NCBI RefSeq assembly: GCF_049532895.1
Contig: NZ_CP064031.1
Coordinates: forward strand, 5,270,001-5,334,000
Length of the DNA stretch: 64,000 nucleotides
Direction of reading: 5' to 3'
Source: Dyella_B acidisoli
GTDB lineage: Bacteria > Pseudomonadota > Gammaproteobacteria > Xanthomonadales > Rhodanobacteraceae
Every line of letters begins with the position of its first letter. Positions within the stretch are counted from its first letter, which is position 1. Shown here one piece after another: positions 53,711 to 61,738 of the stretch. The notes beneath the pieces are model-generated. The model ran no database searches and was not told the DNA's origin. It worked only from the letters and a program-made list of their open reading frames with translations. The position numbers and the translations under genes are program-made.

Positions 53711-54028
53711 TCAGTCTTTCGCCCGCAGATCGCTCTCATAGTCTTGGCCACCGTGATAGACGCCCAAGATCTCGACGCGACGTGCCGCGGGGTCGATCGT
53801 GAAGGCTACGATGGTCTTACTTTGGTGGTTGGTGATGCGTAGCTCGGGTCGGATATCGTCGCGACGCACACCGCGTTCGGGATACAAGTCCAGGCTGTCG
53901 CAATAGCGTTTTACGCCGGCAATGAAAGATTCCGCGACTGCCACGCCGGCATTCGTAGCCACGTACCACAGCAAGGCTTCGAGCTGGGCGCTGGCTTCGG
54001 GCGCGTAGCCCACGGCGTAGCGGATCAC
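53711..54028 (-). CDS. ParE/RelE-type toxin
   Basis: A 105-residue toxin of a type II toxin-antitoxin pair. The ParE fold is visible in YAPEASAQLEALLWYVATNAG, FIAGVKRYCDSLDLYPERGVRRDDIRPELRI and KTIVAFTIDPAARRVEILGVYHGGQDYE. ParE toxins usually poison DNA gyrase; the RelE cleavage residues are not apparent, so ParE is preferred. The GTG start overlaps the antitoxin stop (GTGA), which ties the two together translationally. The longer in-frame extension upstream is shadow within the antitoxin gene. Confidence 0.87.
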   Translation of the reverse strand: MIRYAVGYAPEASAQLEALLWYVATNAGVAVAESFIAGVKRYCDSLDLYPERGVRRDDIRPELRITNHQSKTIVAFTIDPAARRVEILGVYHGGQDYESDLRAKD

Positions 54029-54309
54029 GCTGCGTTTGCGTTGGTGCGCAAGCGTTGCAGTTGCTTCACCAGGCGTGCCTGGACTTCGTCGGGACTCAAC
54101 AGGCGCGAAGGATCGGCTTTGGTTGCGTCGTACGCCGCAGCCACCTCCGAACGCAGCCACGCTTCCACGGCTTGGTCACGGGCCTGCAAGGCACGCAACC
54201 CGTCGCGCACCACTTCACTTTCGGAGCCGTATTCACCGGAGGCCACCTTGCGTTCGACGTAGTCGGCCATTTCAGCCGGGAGCGTGATGCTCCGTTTCTT
54301 GGCAGTCAT
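54025..54309 (-). CDS. ParD-like antitoxin
   Basis: A 94-residue antitoxin of the ribbon-helix-helix ParD type: RSITLPAEMADYVERKVASGEYGSESEVVRDGLRALQARD at residues 6-45 is the DNA-binding part, and the C-terminal helix region (AWLRSEVAAAYDATKADPSRLLSPDEVQARLVKQLQ) should wrap the toxin. AAGGAGG lies 6 bases before the ATG. It precedes the toxin gene with a GTGA overlap. A 21-base palindrome 24 bases upstream is the likely autoregulatory operator. Confidence 0.92.
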   Translation of the reverse strand: MTAKKRSITLPAEMADYVERKVASGEYGSESEVVRDGLRALQARDQAVEAWLRSEVAAAYDATKADPSRLLSPDEVQARLVKQLQRLRTNANAA

Positions 54310-54332
54310 AGGGCGCCTCCTTCAGAGGGGTT

Positions 54333-54353
54333 TGGTAGGATTTTATCCTACCA
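54333..54353. promoter_or_regulatory. palindromic operator of the toxin-antitoxin operon
   Basis: Perfect dyad TGGTAGGAT-TTT-ATCCTACCA directly upstream of the antitoxin ribosome-binding site. Antitoxins of this family repress their own promoter by binding such dyads; assignment is inferred from position. Confidence 0.72.
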
Positions 54354-54758
54354 TGAGGCCATGACCCAACAATGGCCGCACGTACATGCCGGTCATCTTG
54401 GCTAAAACCACCCCACGCCCAGCCACTAGGGACAATGGCAGGGTCCCTCAAGGTACGCACGAACGAATGATGCTGTGGGCTCCTGCCTGCGAAGCTCGCT
54501 GCCCTCCGTGCTGACGGTTCGTCGGCTTTCCCTAACCTAACCTTCCACGTGAATGGCTTTCGCTTGTCGGTCCCAGCCCGAACCCGTCTATGTACTAACG
54601 ATCTCGAACGACCCCACATGGCCTTCTATCACGGCTGGCTCAATGGCTCAAAACAAGTCGTGCACAGCACACAACTTAAAAACGTTCGGTGTGCTTCGCA
54701 TGGCGTACCAAACTGGATTCTGATCTTCGCCGGAAAGATCGCAAGGTAACCGGGACAA
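54354..54758. other. gene-free stretch between the toxin-antitoxin and GntR genes
   Basis: About 405 bases. Only short unconvincing reading frames occur, without ribosome-binding sites or recognisable motifs. One AGGGAC...GTCCCT dyad is near 54429-54448. Nothing identified; perhaps decayed sequence. Confidence 0.4.
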
Positions 54759-55511
54759 TTAGTCGGTCTGCAGCTCAGCTACGAAATCGTAGATATCCCC
54801 GCGGTACCACGACGTGGTGAACTCCACCACGCGTCCATCGTCGAGAAACCCACGTCGCTCGATGTGCAAACCCGCACTGCCGGCGCTCACGTGCAACAGC
54901 CGCGCTTGCCGCGCACCAAGCAACACCGCGCGCAAACGCTGCAATGCGCGCACGGGGCGGCAGTTGTATTTCTCCAGCGCTTCGTACAGCGAATCGTGCA
55001 CTTCATGCGGATCCGGCAGCACGCTGGCCGGCACCACGCTGCGCTCGATCGCCAGCGGCTCGTCCTCGGCATAACGCACGCGGTGAAGGCGCGCCACCAG
55101 CACGCCAGGCGAGAGATTGAGCGCCATCGATTCCTCCGGCGTCACCTCGCCCACACTGCGCTCGAAGAATTCGGAGCGCGGATGCAGGCCGCGTGCGCGC
55201 AGGTCTTCGGTGAAGCTGGTCAGGCGCGACATCGGCTTGATGATGCGCTCGGCCACGAAGGTGCCGGCGCCGTGCCGCTGCGTGAGCAGGCCTTCCTCAA
55301 CCAGTCCTGAAATCGCCTTGCGCACGGTCACGCGGGACAGACCCAGGGCCTGCGATAAATCGCGTTCGCTCGGCAGGGTTTGGCCTGGCTCGATGTCGCG
55401 ATGCTGGATGACGTTGCGAATAGCCCGCCGTAGCCGCAGGTAAGCCAGCGGCTGGTGGGTGGTGGTATCGCGGCTTAACCGCCGGTATTCCTCGGCCAGG
55501 GCATTCTGCAT
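54759..55511 (-). CDS. GntR/HutC-family regulator
   Basis: A 250-residue repressor-type protein. The GntR winged HTH is at about 20-90 (YLRLRRAIRNVIQHRDIEPGQTLPSERDLSQALGLSRVTVRKAISGLVEEGLLTQRHGAGTFVA), and a UTRA effector domain covers about 105-245, typical of the HutC branch that senses sugar phosphates, histidine derivatives or similar. The ATG at 55511 is used because preceding residues are not family-like. It is divergent from zwf, and the same GCATTGGTA word appears close to both starts, so it probably controls the Entner-Doudoroff genes and itself. Confidence 0.88.
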   Translation of the reverse strand: MQNALAEEYRRLSRDTTTHQPLAYLRLRRAIRNVIQHRDIEPGQTLPSERDLSQALGLSRVTVRKAISGLVEEGLLTQRHGAGTFVAERIIKPMSRLTSFTEDLRARGLHPRSEFFERSVGEVTPEESMALNLSPGVLVARLHRVRYAEDEPLAIERSVVPASVLPDPHEVHDSLYEALEKYNCRPVRALQRLRAVLLGARQARLLHVSAGSAGLHIERRGFLDDGRVVEFTTSWYRGDIYDFVAELQTD

Positions 55512-55522
55512 AGTTGCAAACC

Positions 55523-55532
55523 ATACCAATGC
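55523..55532 (-). promoter_or_regulatory. candidate GntR site near the GntR start (GCATTGGTAT)
   Basis: On the minus strand this reads GCATTGGTAT, the same nine-base word as at 55727 before zwf. It lies 12 bases before the GntR ATG, fit for autorepression. Inference. Confidence 0.4.
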
Positions 55533-55706
55533 GTAACCACTGAGACAACCGGTGTGTGAAGTAGGGGTCGTCCATTGGGAATCGCGATGGCAGGCATGCC
55601 GTAGGCCTCTCAAATCCAACTCCCACGCCGTTTTTTACGATTTTCGATTCCCGGCTTACGATTCCTGGCCTTATGAAAACAATGCATACGTTTGCACTGC
55701 ACAAGG

Positions 55707-55739
55707 GACTGGTATTGCCTGGTACGGCATTGGTACCAT
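55707..55739 (+). promoter_or_regulatory. candidate GntR sites upstream of zwf
   Basis: Contains three TGGTA words: ACTGGTATTGCC (55708), CTGGTACGGC (55719) and GCATTGGTACCAT (55727-55739), the last with an 8-base palindrome TGGTACCA. It lies about 55-90 bases before the zwf GTG. Spacing suggests an operator cluster for the divergent GntR protein. Confidence 0.45.
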
Positions 55740-55795
55740 CGAGCTTCCCCGGCGGCCGCACTGTCGCGGTTGCCCGCATTTCAAAGAGGTGAGTT

Positions 55796-57286
55796 GTGAC
55801 TGCACCCGCGCTACCGGTCGATCTGTTCGATCTGGTGATTTTCGGCGGCACTGGCGATCTGGCCGTACGCAAATTGCTCCCTGCCCTCTTCCACCGTTTT
55901 GTCGACGGCCAGATCCAGCCAGGCAGCCGCATCATTGGTGTGGCTCGCGAAGGCCTGGACGATGACGGCTACCGCGCGCAGATCCGTAGCGCGCTCAATG
56001 GCGCGGCGTCCAAGCAGGGCGACCAGCTCGATACCTTCCTCAAGCTGGTGCATTACCGTCCGCTCGATGCGCGCAAAGACGCCGGCTGGGACGACTTCGC
56101 CAAGCTGATGGGCGAATACCCCGACAACGTGCGCGTGTTCTATCTGTCCACGTCGCCCGACCTGTTTGTGGACATCTGCCAGCGTCTGGGCGGCTACGGC
56201 CTCAACCAGGGCAAGTCGCGCGTGGTGCTGGAAAAGCCGATCGGCAAAGATCTGGCCAGCGCCAATCGCATCAACGACGACGTCGGTCGTGTCTTTGCCG
56301 AATCGCAGACCTATCGCATCGACCACTACCTCGGCAAGGAAACCGTGCAGAACCTGCTGGCATTGCGCTTCGGCAATGCGCTGTTCGAGCCGCTATGGAA
56401 CGCTGGCCACATCGACCACGTGCAGATCACTGTGGCGGAAACGCTGGGTGTGGAACGCCGTGGCCCGTATTACGACCATGCTGGCGCGCTGCGCGACATG
56501 GTGCAGAACCATATGCTGCAGCTCTTGTGCATGGTGGCGATGGAGCCGCCGTCCTCGCTGTCGCCCGATGCGGTGCGCGATGAAAAGTTGAAAGTGCTGC
56601 ATGCGCTCAAACCGATCAACGAAACCAACGCCTCTCAGCTCACCGTGCGCGGCCAGTACCGCGCTGGCGTCGGCGAAGGGCAGAGCGTGCCCGGCTATAT
56701 CGAAGACTTGAACAGCAGCAGCAAATCGAAGGTCGAGCACTCCAGCACCGAAACCTTCGTGGCGCTCAAGGCGGAAATCGCCAATTGGCGCTGGTCTGGT
56801 GTGCCGTTCTATCTGCGTACGGGCAAGCGTCTGGCCGAGCGCGTGTCGGAAATCGTGGTGGCGTTCAAGCCGGTGCCGCACTCCATCTTCACCGCATCCG
56901 CAGGCCCGTTGGCGCAGAACCGCCTGGTGCTGCGCTTGCAGCCCGATGAAGGCGTGAAGTTGTGGCTCACCATCAAGCATCCTGGCCCAGGCGGTTTGCG
57001 TCTGCGTCACGTGCCGCTGGATATGAGCTTTGCCGAAGCCTTCGGCGTGCAACAGCCGGATGCATACGAGCGCTTGCTGCTCGATGTGGTGCGCGGCAAT
57101 CCCACACTGTTCATGCGTCGCGACGAAGTGGAAGCCGCATGGCGTTGGGCCGATCCGATCCTGGCCGCGTGGGCCGCAGGCGGTGAATCGCCACGGCCGT
57201 ATACCTCCGGCACCTGGGGTCCGAGCGCCGCCGTGGCATTGATCGAACGCGACGGTCGCACCTGGGACGAGGATTTCGAACAGTGA
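55796..57286 (+). CDS. zwf: glucose-6-phosphate dehydrogenase
   Basis: A 496-residue enzyme that oxidises glucose 6-phosphate to 6-phosphogluconolactone, feeding the Entner-Doudoroff and pentose phosphate routes. The NADP-binding motif FGGTGDLAVRKL is at about 15-26, and the active-site signature YRIDHYLGKETVQNLLALRFGN is complete. It starts at a GTG with GAGG 6 bases upstream. Its stop overlaps the pgl start (GTGA), so the two are translationally coupled. A GntR gene is divergent from it. Confidence 0.97.
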   Translation: MTAPALPVDLFDLVIFGGTGDLAVRKLLPALFHRFVDGQIQPGSRIIGVAREGLDDDGYRAQIRSALNGAASKQGDQLDTFLKLVHYRPLDARKDAGWDDFAKLMGEYPDNVRVFYLSTSPDLFVDICQRLGGYGLNQGKSRVVLEKPIGKDLASANRINDDVGRVFAESQTYRIDHYLGKETVQNLLALRFGNALFEPLWNAGHIDHVQITVAETLGVERRGPYYDHAGALRDMVQNHMLQLLCMVAMEPPSSLSPDAVRDEKLKVLHALKPINETNASQLTVRGQYRAGVGEGQSVPGYIEDLNSSSKSKVEHSSTETFVALKAEIANWRWSGVPFYLRTGKRLAERVSEIVVAFKPVPHSIFTASAGPLAQNRLVLRLQPDEGVKLWLTIKHPGPGGLRLRHVPLDMSFAEAFGVQQPDAYERLLLDVVRGNPTLFMRRDEVEAAWRWADPILAAWAAGGESPRPYTSGTWGPSAAVALIERDGRTWDEDFEQ

Positions 57287-57978
57287 GCGAGCAACACGCC
57301 CTGCACGCCTTCGATGGCGGCGAGGCCTTGGCCAAGGCCTTGTCGGCCAGCATTGCAGGCAAGCTGCGCGAAGCCATCGATGCGCGCGGTGAAGCGTTGA
57401 TCGCAGTCTCCGGCGGAAGCACACCCAAGCGCCTGTTTGAAGCACTGTCGAACGAAACGCTGGACTGGTCGCGCGTTACCGTCACCTTGGTGGACGAACG
57501 CTGGGTGCCGGATAGCGACGAACGTTCCAACGCACGGCTGGTGGAATCATTGTTGTTGCAATACAAAGCCGCCGATGCCGAATTCATGCCGCTTTATGTG
57601 GAAACCCCCACGCCGGAAGCAGGCATCGGCGAAGTGCGTGCGCGTGTGGCGGCATTGAAGCAGCCGTTCGACGTGATCGTGCTCGGTATGGGGCCGGATG
57701 GACACACCGCTTCGTTCTTTCCCGGCGGTGATCGCTTGAGTGAAGCGTTGGATGTGTCAAACACCGCGCTGGTGCTGCCGATGCGTGCGCCGGGTGCGGG
57801 CGAACCACGCATCACCTTCACCTTGCCGGTGCTGCTGCAGGCGCGGTCGCTGTATCTGCACATTCAAGGCAACGACAAACGCGACGTGCTGGCGCAGGCC
57901 GAGCAGCCTGGCAGCACGTTGCCGGTTGCCAGTGTGCTGCAAGCGAAGCGGTCATTGGATATCTATTGGTGTCCGTGA
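57283..57978 (+). CDS. pgl: 6-phosphogluconolactonase (DevB type)
   Basis: A 231-residue enzyme that hydrolyses 6-phosphogluconolactone. The family patterns are ALIAVSGGSTPKRLFEAL (phosphate loop), VTLVDERWVPDSDERSN and VIVLGMGPDGHTASFFPG. It begins at a GTG four bases inside the end of zwf. A palindromic repeat and a 139-base gap separate it from edd on the same strand. Confidence 0.96.
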   Translation: MSEQHALHAFDGGEALAKALSASIAGKLREAIDARGEALIAVSGGSTPKRLFEALSNETLDWSRVTVTLVDERWVPDSDERSNARLVESLLLQYKAADAEFMPLYVETPTPEAGIGEVRARVAALKQPFDVIVLGMGPDGHTASFFPGGDRLSEALDVSNTALVLPMRAPGAGEPRITFTLPVLLQARSLYLHIQGNDKRDVLAQAEQPGSTLPVASVLQAKRSLDIYWCP

Positions 57979-58001
57979 TGCGCCAACTCGCATCCCCTTA
58001 T

Positions 58002-58034
58002 GGCCGTCATTCCCGCTTTCGCGGGAATGACGCC
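58002..58034. repeat. family B palindromic repeat, copy 3 (single)
   Basis: One hairpin with TCATTCCCGC/GCGGGAATGA arms and a TTTC loop, between pgl and edd. Being inside the presumed operon, it could affect mRNA stability and the balance of enzymes. Confidence 0.85.
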
Positions 58035-58117
58035 GAGGAAGGATGGCGCATTGTCGAAAACGCCAACCTTCCGCTGGAAAAAGCATCAACGCCGAGCCCG
58101 CTCGGCCGGAGCATGAA

Positions 58118-59929
58118 ATGAGTTTGCATCCCGTCGTTGCCGAAGTCACCGAGCGCCTGCGCGAACGCAGCCGCGCCACGCGCGCCGCGTATCTGGAGCG
58201 CATCAACAATGCCGTCATCGACGGCCCGCATCGCGCGCGGCTTTCCTGCGGCAACCTCGCCCACGGCTTTGCGGCGTGCAACACGCACGACAAGGCGGCG
58301 CTGCGCGAAGGCCACGCGCCGAACGTCGCCATCGTCACCGCGTACAACGACATGCTCTCGGCGCACCAGCCGTACGAGCGCTATCCGGATTTCATCCGCG
58401 AAGTGGCGCGGCAAGCAGGCTTTACCGCTCAAGTGGCGGGCGGCGTACCGGCGATGTGCGATGGCGTGACGCAAGGCCGCGCCGGCATGGAGCTGTCGCT
58501 GTTCTCACGCGATCTGATCGCGATGACCACGGCCATTGCCTTGTCGCATGACATGTTCGACAGCGCGCTGTACCTCGGGATCTGCGACAAAATCGTGCCA
58601 GGTCTCTTGATCGGTGCATTGAGTTTCGGCCACCTGCCCGGCGTGTTCGTGCCGAGCGGCCCGATGCCCAGCGGCATCAGCAACGAGCAGAAATCGAAAG
58701 TTCGCCAGGCGTATACGGAAGGCAAAGCCAGCCGTGACGAACTGCTCGAAGCCGAAGCGGCGTCGTATCACTCGGCCGGCACCTGCACGTTCTACGGCAC
58801 CGCCAACTCCAACCAGATGCTGATGGAGATCATGGGCTTGCATCTGCCAGGTGCCAGCTTCGTTGCGCCGGAAACGCCGCTGCGCGATGCGCTTACCGCT
58901 GAAGCCGTGCGTCGTTGTGCAGCACTCGGCAAGGCGGGCGAACATTTGCCGATCGGTCACATCGTCGATGAACGTGCCATCGTCAACGGCGTAGTCGGCC
59001 TGCATGCAACGGGTGGTTCCACCAATCATCTGTTGCACCTGGTGGCGATCGCACAGGCCGCCGGCATCGCCTTGCGCTGGGAAGATTTCGACGCCTTGTC
59101 ATCGGTCGCCCCGCTGCTGGCGCGTGTGTATCCGAATGGCTATGCCGACGTGAACCATTTCCACGAAGCCGGCGGCATGAGCTTCCTGATCGATCAGTTG
59201 CTGAGCGCCGGTCTGTTGCACGGCGATGCGCGCACGATCGCCGGTACTGATCTTTCCGGCTACGCCAAAGTGCCGGAACTGGATGAAGCGGGCCAGCTCA
59301 TTTGGAAGCCGGTCTCGAAGGAAAGCGGCAATCGCGGCGTGTTGCGCGCCATGAACGAACCCTTCCGCGCCGACGGTGGCCTGCGCATGCTCAACGGCAA
59401 TCTCGGCCGTTCGGTGATCAAGGTGTCGTCGGTGCCGGACGATCGTCTGGTGATCGAAGCGCCTGCGGTGGTGTTCCACGATCAGGATGACATCAAGCGC
59501 GCATTCGATCGCGGCGAGCTCAACCGCGACTTCATCGCCGTGGTGCGCTTCCAGGGCCCGCGCGCGATCGGCATGCCGGAATTGCACAAGCTCACGCCGA
59601 CGCTGGCCGTATTGCAGGATCGGGGCCATCGCATTGCATTGGTAACGGATGGTCGCATGTCGGGTGCCAGCGGGCGCGTGCCAGCGGCGATCCATGTGAC
59701 GCCGGAAGCGGACGACTGTGGCCCGATCGCCAAGGTGCGCGACGGCGACATCATTCGCCTGGATGCCGCGAAGGGCACGCTCGACGTGCTGGTGGATGCC
59801 GCGGAATTCGCAGCGCGTACGCCGGCGGTTGAAGATCTTTCCAGGCATCAACATGGCATGGGCCGCGAATTGTTCGGCATCTTCCGTCGCAATGCGGTGG
59901 CGGCTGACCTTGGTGCCGGAGTGCTGTGA
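58118..59929 (+). CDS. edd: 6-phosphogluconate dehydratase
   Basis: A 603-residue IlvD/Edd-family iron-sulfur enzyme that converts 6-phosphogluconate to KDPG. Edd features include VTAYNDMLSAHQPYERYPD, GGVPAMCDGVTQGRAGMELSLFSRD, GICDKIVPGLLIGAL, the SAGTCTFYGTANSNQM cluster region and the C-terminal LVTDGRMSGASGRVPAAIHV. The three conserved Cys expected to bind the cluster are present. The ATG at 58118 has GGAG 7 bases upstream; the longer upstream extension reads through a repeat. It is followed after 67 bases, which contain another repeat, by eda. Confidence 0.97.
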   Translation: MSLHPVVAEVTERLRERSRATRAAYLERINNAVIDGPHRARLSCGNLAHGFAACNTHDKAALREGHAPNVAIVTAYNDMLSAHQPYERYPDFIREVARQAGFTAQVAGGVPAMCDGVTQGRAGMELSLFSRDLIAMTTAIALSHDMFDSALYLGICDKIVPGLLIGALSFGHLPGVFVPSGPMPSGISNEQKSKVRQAYTEGKASRDELLEAEAASYHSAGTCTFYGTANSNQMLMEIMGLHLPGASFVAPETPLRDALTAEAVRRCAALGKAGEHLPIGHIVDERAIVNGVVGLHATGGSTNHLLHLVAIAQAAGIALRWEDFDALSSVAPLLARVYPNGYADVNHFHEAGGMSFLIDQLLSAGLLHGDARTIAGTDLSGYAKVPELDEAGQLIWKPVSKESGNRGVLRAMNEPFRADGGLRMLNGNLGRSVIKVSSVPDDRLVIEAPAVVFHDQDDIKRAFDRGELNRDFIAVVRFQGPRAIGMPELHKLTPTLAVLQDRGHRIALVTDGRMSGASGRVPAAIHVTPEADDCGPIAKVRDGDIIRLDAAKGTLDVLVDAAEFAARTPAVEDLSRHQHGMGRELFGIFRRNAVAADLGAGVL

Positions 59930-59944
59930 CCTTCACATAACCAT

Positions 59945-59982
59945 GTGGCCGTCAATTCCGCTTTCGCGGGAATGACGGCCAC
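59945..59982. repeat. family B palindromic repeat, copy 4 (single)
   Basis: GTGGCCGTCA... arms with a TTTC loop and matching GGAATGACGGCCAC, between edd and eda, 15 bases before eda. One arm has an AATT variant in place of ATTC. Confidence 0.82.
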
Positions 59983-59996
59983 AGAGAACTCGCGGA

Positions 59997-60647
59997 ATGA
60001 CTATGAACATCGAAACCAAACAACAACACGTTGAAGCCACCATGCGCCTGGCACCGGTCATTCCGGTGGTGATCATCGAAGATGCCAAGCACGCTGTGCC
60101 GATGGCGCGCGCACTGGTGGCCGGCGGCATTCCGGCTATCGAAGTGACGCTACGCACACCGGCCGCGCTCGATGCCATCCGCGCCATCGCTGCGGAAGTG
60201 GAAGGTGCGGTGATCGGTGTTGGCACCGTGCTTACTGCCAATGATCTGGCTGCAGCAGAAAGGGCCGGTGCACGTTTTGCCGTTTCGCCCGGCATGTCGC
60301 CTAAGTTGCTCGCCGCGGCGGATGACAGCGCCCTACCCTTGCTGCCCGGCATCGCCACCGCCAGCGAAGCCATGGCGCTGCTTGAACGTGGCTATCGCCA
60401 CCTGAAATTCTTCCCGGCTGTTCCTGCTGGCGGCGCGAAACTGCTCGGCGCATGGGCAAGCCCGCTGCCACAGATCCGCTTCTGTCCGACCGGCGGCATT
60501 TCGCTGGCTACTGCGAAGGATTTCCTCTCGCTACCAAACGTGTTGTGCGTGGGCGGTTCGTGGCTTACGCCGAACGACAAGTTGAAGGCTGGTGATTGGG
60601 CGGGCATCGAACAGCTTGCGCGCGAAGCTGCAGCACTGCGCGCTTGA
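59997..60647 (+). CDS. eda: KDPG/KHG aldolase
   Basis: A 216-residue (beta/alpha)8 class I aldolase that cleaves KDPG to pyruvate and glyceraldehyde 3-phosphate. PVIPVVIIEDAKHAVPMARALVAGGIPAIEVTLRTPAAL holds the conserved Glu; the Schiff-base Lys is in YRHLKFFPA; the phosphate-binding end is RFCPTGGISLATAKDFLSLPNVLCVGGSW. Two ATGs (59997, 60003) are possible and the ribosome-binding site is weak. Last gene of the Entner-Doudoroff cluster; a repeat pair follows its stop. Confidence 0.96.
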   Translation: MTMNIETKQQHVEATMRLAPVIPVVIIEDAKHAVPMARALVAGGIPAIEVTLRTPAALDAIRAIAAEVEGAVIGVGTVLTANDLAAAERAGARFAVSPGMSPKLLAAADDSALPLLPGIATASEAMALLERGYRHLKFFPAVPAGGAKLLGAWASPLPQIRFCPTGGISLATAKDFLSLPNVLCVGGSWLTPNDKLKAGDWAGIEQLAREAAALRA

Positions 60648-60663
60648 TCCTTACACTCGGCGA

Positions 60664-60797
60664 CACCCCTCTCCTTTCGGGAGAGGGGCCGGGGGTGAGG
60701 GTTCGGGCGAAGCGCGGAACTGATTCCTTCTGCAAGTCTTCATCATCGCGCTTTGATCGCACCCTCACCCCAACCCCTCTCCCGAGGGGGGAGGGGC
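60664..60797. repeat. family A REPIN-like inverted repeat pair, copy 3
   Basis: First palindrome CCCCTCTCCTTTCGGGAGAGGGG at 60666-60688 followed by CCGGGGGTGAGGG; second, inverted, CACCCTCACCCCAACCCCTCTCCC plus GAGGGGGGAGGGG at 60760-60796. It fills the gap between eda and the convergent GNAT gene. Confidence 0.85.
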
Positions 60798-61262
60798 TCA
60801 AGCGGTCTCTATCGGCAACACATATCGCCGCTTGATCATCTCTGTCGCACCCAAACGCAAATAAAATCGCGCCGCATCCACGTTCCATTCCGGTGTTTGC
60901 CACTGCACGGTTCGACAGCCGCGCGCGCGGGCGAACGCATGTACCGCGCTCCATAACTGCTGCCCAATGCCTCGGCCGCGCCAACCATCACGCACGAACA
61001 AGCAGTCCATATGCAAATACGTTGCGTGATCGAGCGTGGAGAAATCCACTGTGGCGCTGGCGTAACCGATCGCTGACTCGTTTGCCATCGCGATCCATGC
61101 AAACAGCAACGGTGGTTCAGCAGTAAGTGCCCGCACAAGCTCTTCCATACCGCCGTCTGGGGAGTAAGTCAGTCGTTCATACGCCGCATGCTCGGCGCAG
61201 AGCGGCAGCCATTGTTCGAGATCGGCTGCAGCAATGCGACGAATGTGCACGGACGCCTGCAT
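60798..61262 (-). CDS. GNAT-family N-acetyltransferase
   Basis: A 154-residue single-domain acetyltransferase: VHIRRIAAADLEQWLPLCAEHAAYE at the start, HMDCLFVRDGWRGRGIGQQLWSAVHAFARARGC as the acetyl-CoA loop, and WNVDAARFYLRLGATEMIKR near the end. I use the ATG at 61262, two bases beyond the stop of the rhodanese gene, with GGAG 10 bases upstream; a GTG at 61271 overlapping that stop is an alternative. Co-transcribed with the rhodanese. Substrate unknown. Confidence 0.85.
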   Translation of the reverse strand: MQASVHIRRIAAADLEQWLPLCAEHAAYERLTYSPDGGMEELVRALTAEPPLLFAWIAMANESAIGYASATVDFSTLDHATYLHMDCLFVRDGWRGRGIGQQLWSAVHAFARARGCRTVQWQTPEWNVDAARFYLRLGATEMIKRRYVLPIETA

Positions 61263-61263
61263 T

Positions 61264-61659
61264 TCAGCCACGCTCCAGGCCGAAGCCTTCGTCGATCCAG
61301 CCAGTCAGTCCACCGATCATTTCCTTCACCGGCCGGCCGAGTTGCGCAAGCTTCACCGCCGACTTGTTGGCACCGTTGCAATGCGGTCCTGCGCAATACA
61401 CCACGAACACCGTATCCGGCGGATAGTCCGCCAGGCGCTGTTCGCTGATCGTGCGCGTCGGCATGTTGATGGCGCCGGGCACGTGGCCTGCCGCATAAAG
61501 CGTCGGCGTACGCACGTCCAGCAACACGAAGTCTTTCGTTTCATGCTGCGTGGCGTACCACACATCGGCGCAATCGGTTTCGAACGTAAGGCGCGCTTCG
61601 AAATGCGCCAATGCTTGGGGACTTGGGGCGGCAGGAATGCGCGTGACAACCGTGCTCAT
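61264..61659 (-). CDS. rhodanese-like sulfurtransferase domain protein
   Basis: A 131-residue single rhodanese domain: KDFVLLDVRTPTLYAAGHVPGAINMP followed by the active loop VFVVYCAGPHCNGANKSAVKLAQLG, where the first Cys is the catalytic one, then MIGGLTGWIDEGF. The ATG at 61659 has GGAG 8 bases upstream. Divergent from an FtrA-type regulator, a pairing seen in other gammaproteobacteria, so likely under its control. Overlaps the downstream GNAT gene region by translational proximity. Confidence 0.9.
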   Translation of the reverse strand: MSTVVTRIPAAPSPQALAHFEARLTFETDCADVWYATQHETKDFVLLDVRTPTLYAAGHVPGAINMPTRTISEQRLADYPPDTVFVVYCAGPHCNGANKSAVKLAQLGRPVKEMIGGLTGWIDEGFGLERG

Positions 61660-61738
61660 GGGCGTTGCTCCGTGTTGGACATGGCAACAGTCTGGGCACT
61701 GGCGTGCCTGCGCGACATTGGCAAGAATGCCTATCACC

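Noticed and set aside
54549..54749. 66-codon frame between the antitoxin and GntR genes
   Set aside because: No ribosome-binding site, no recognisable pattern, and codon use unlike the neighbouring genes.
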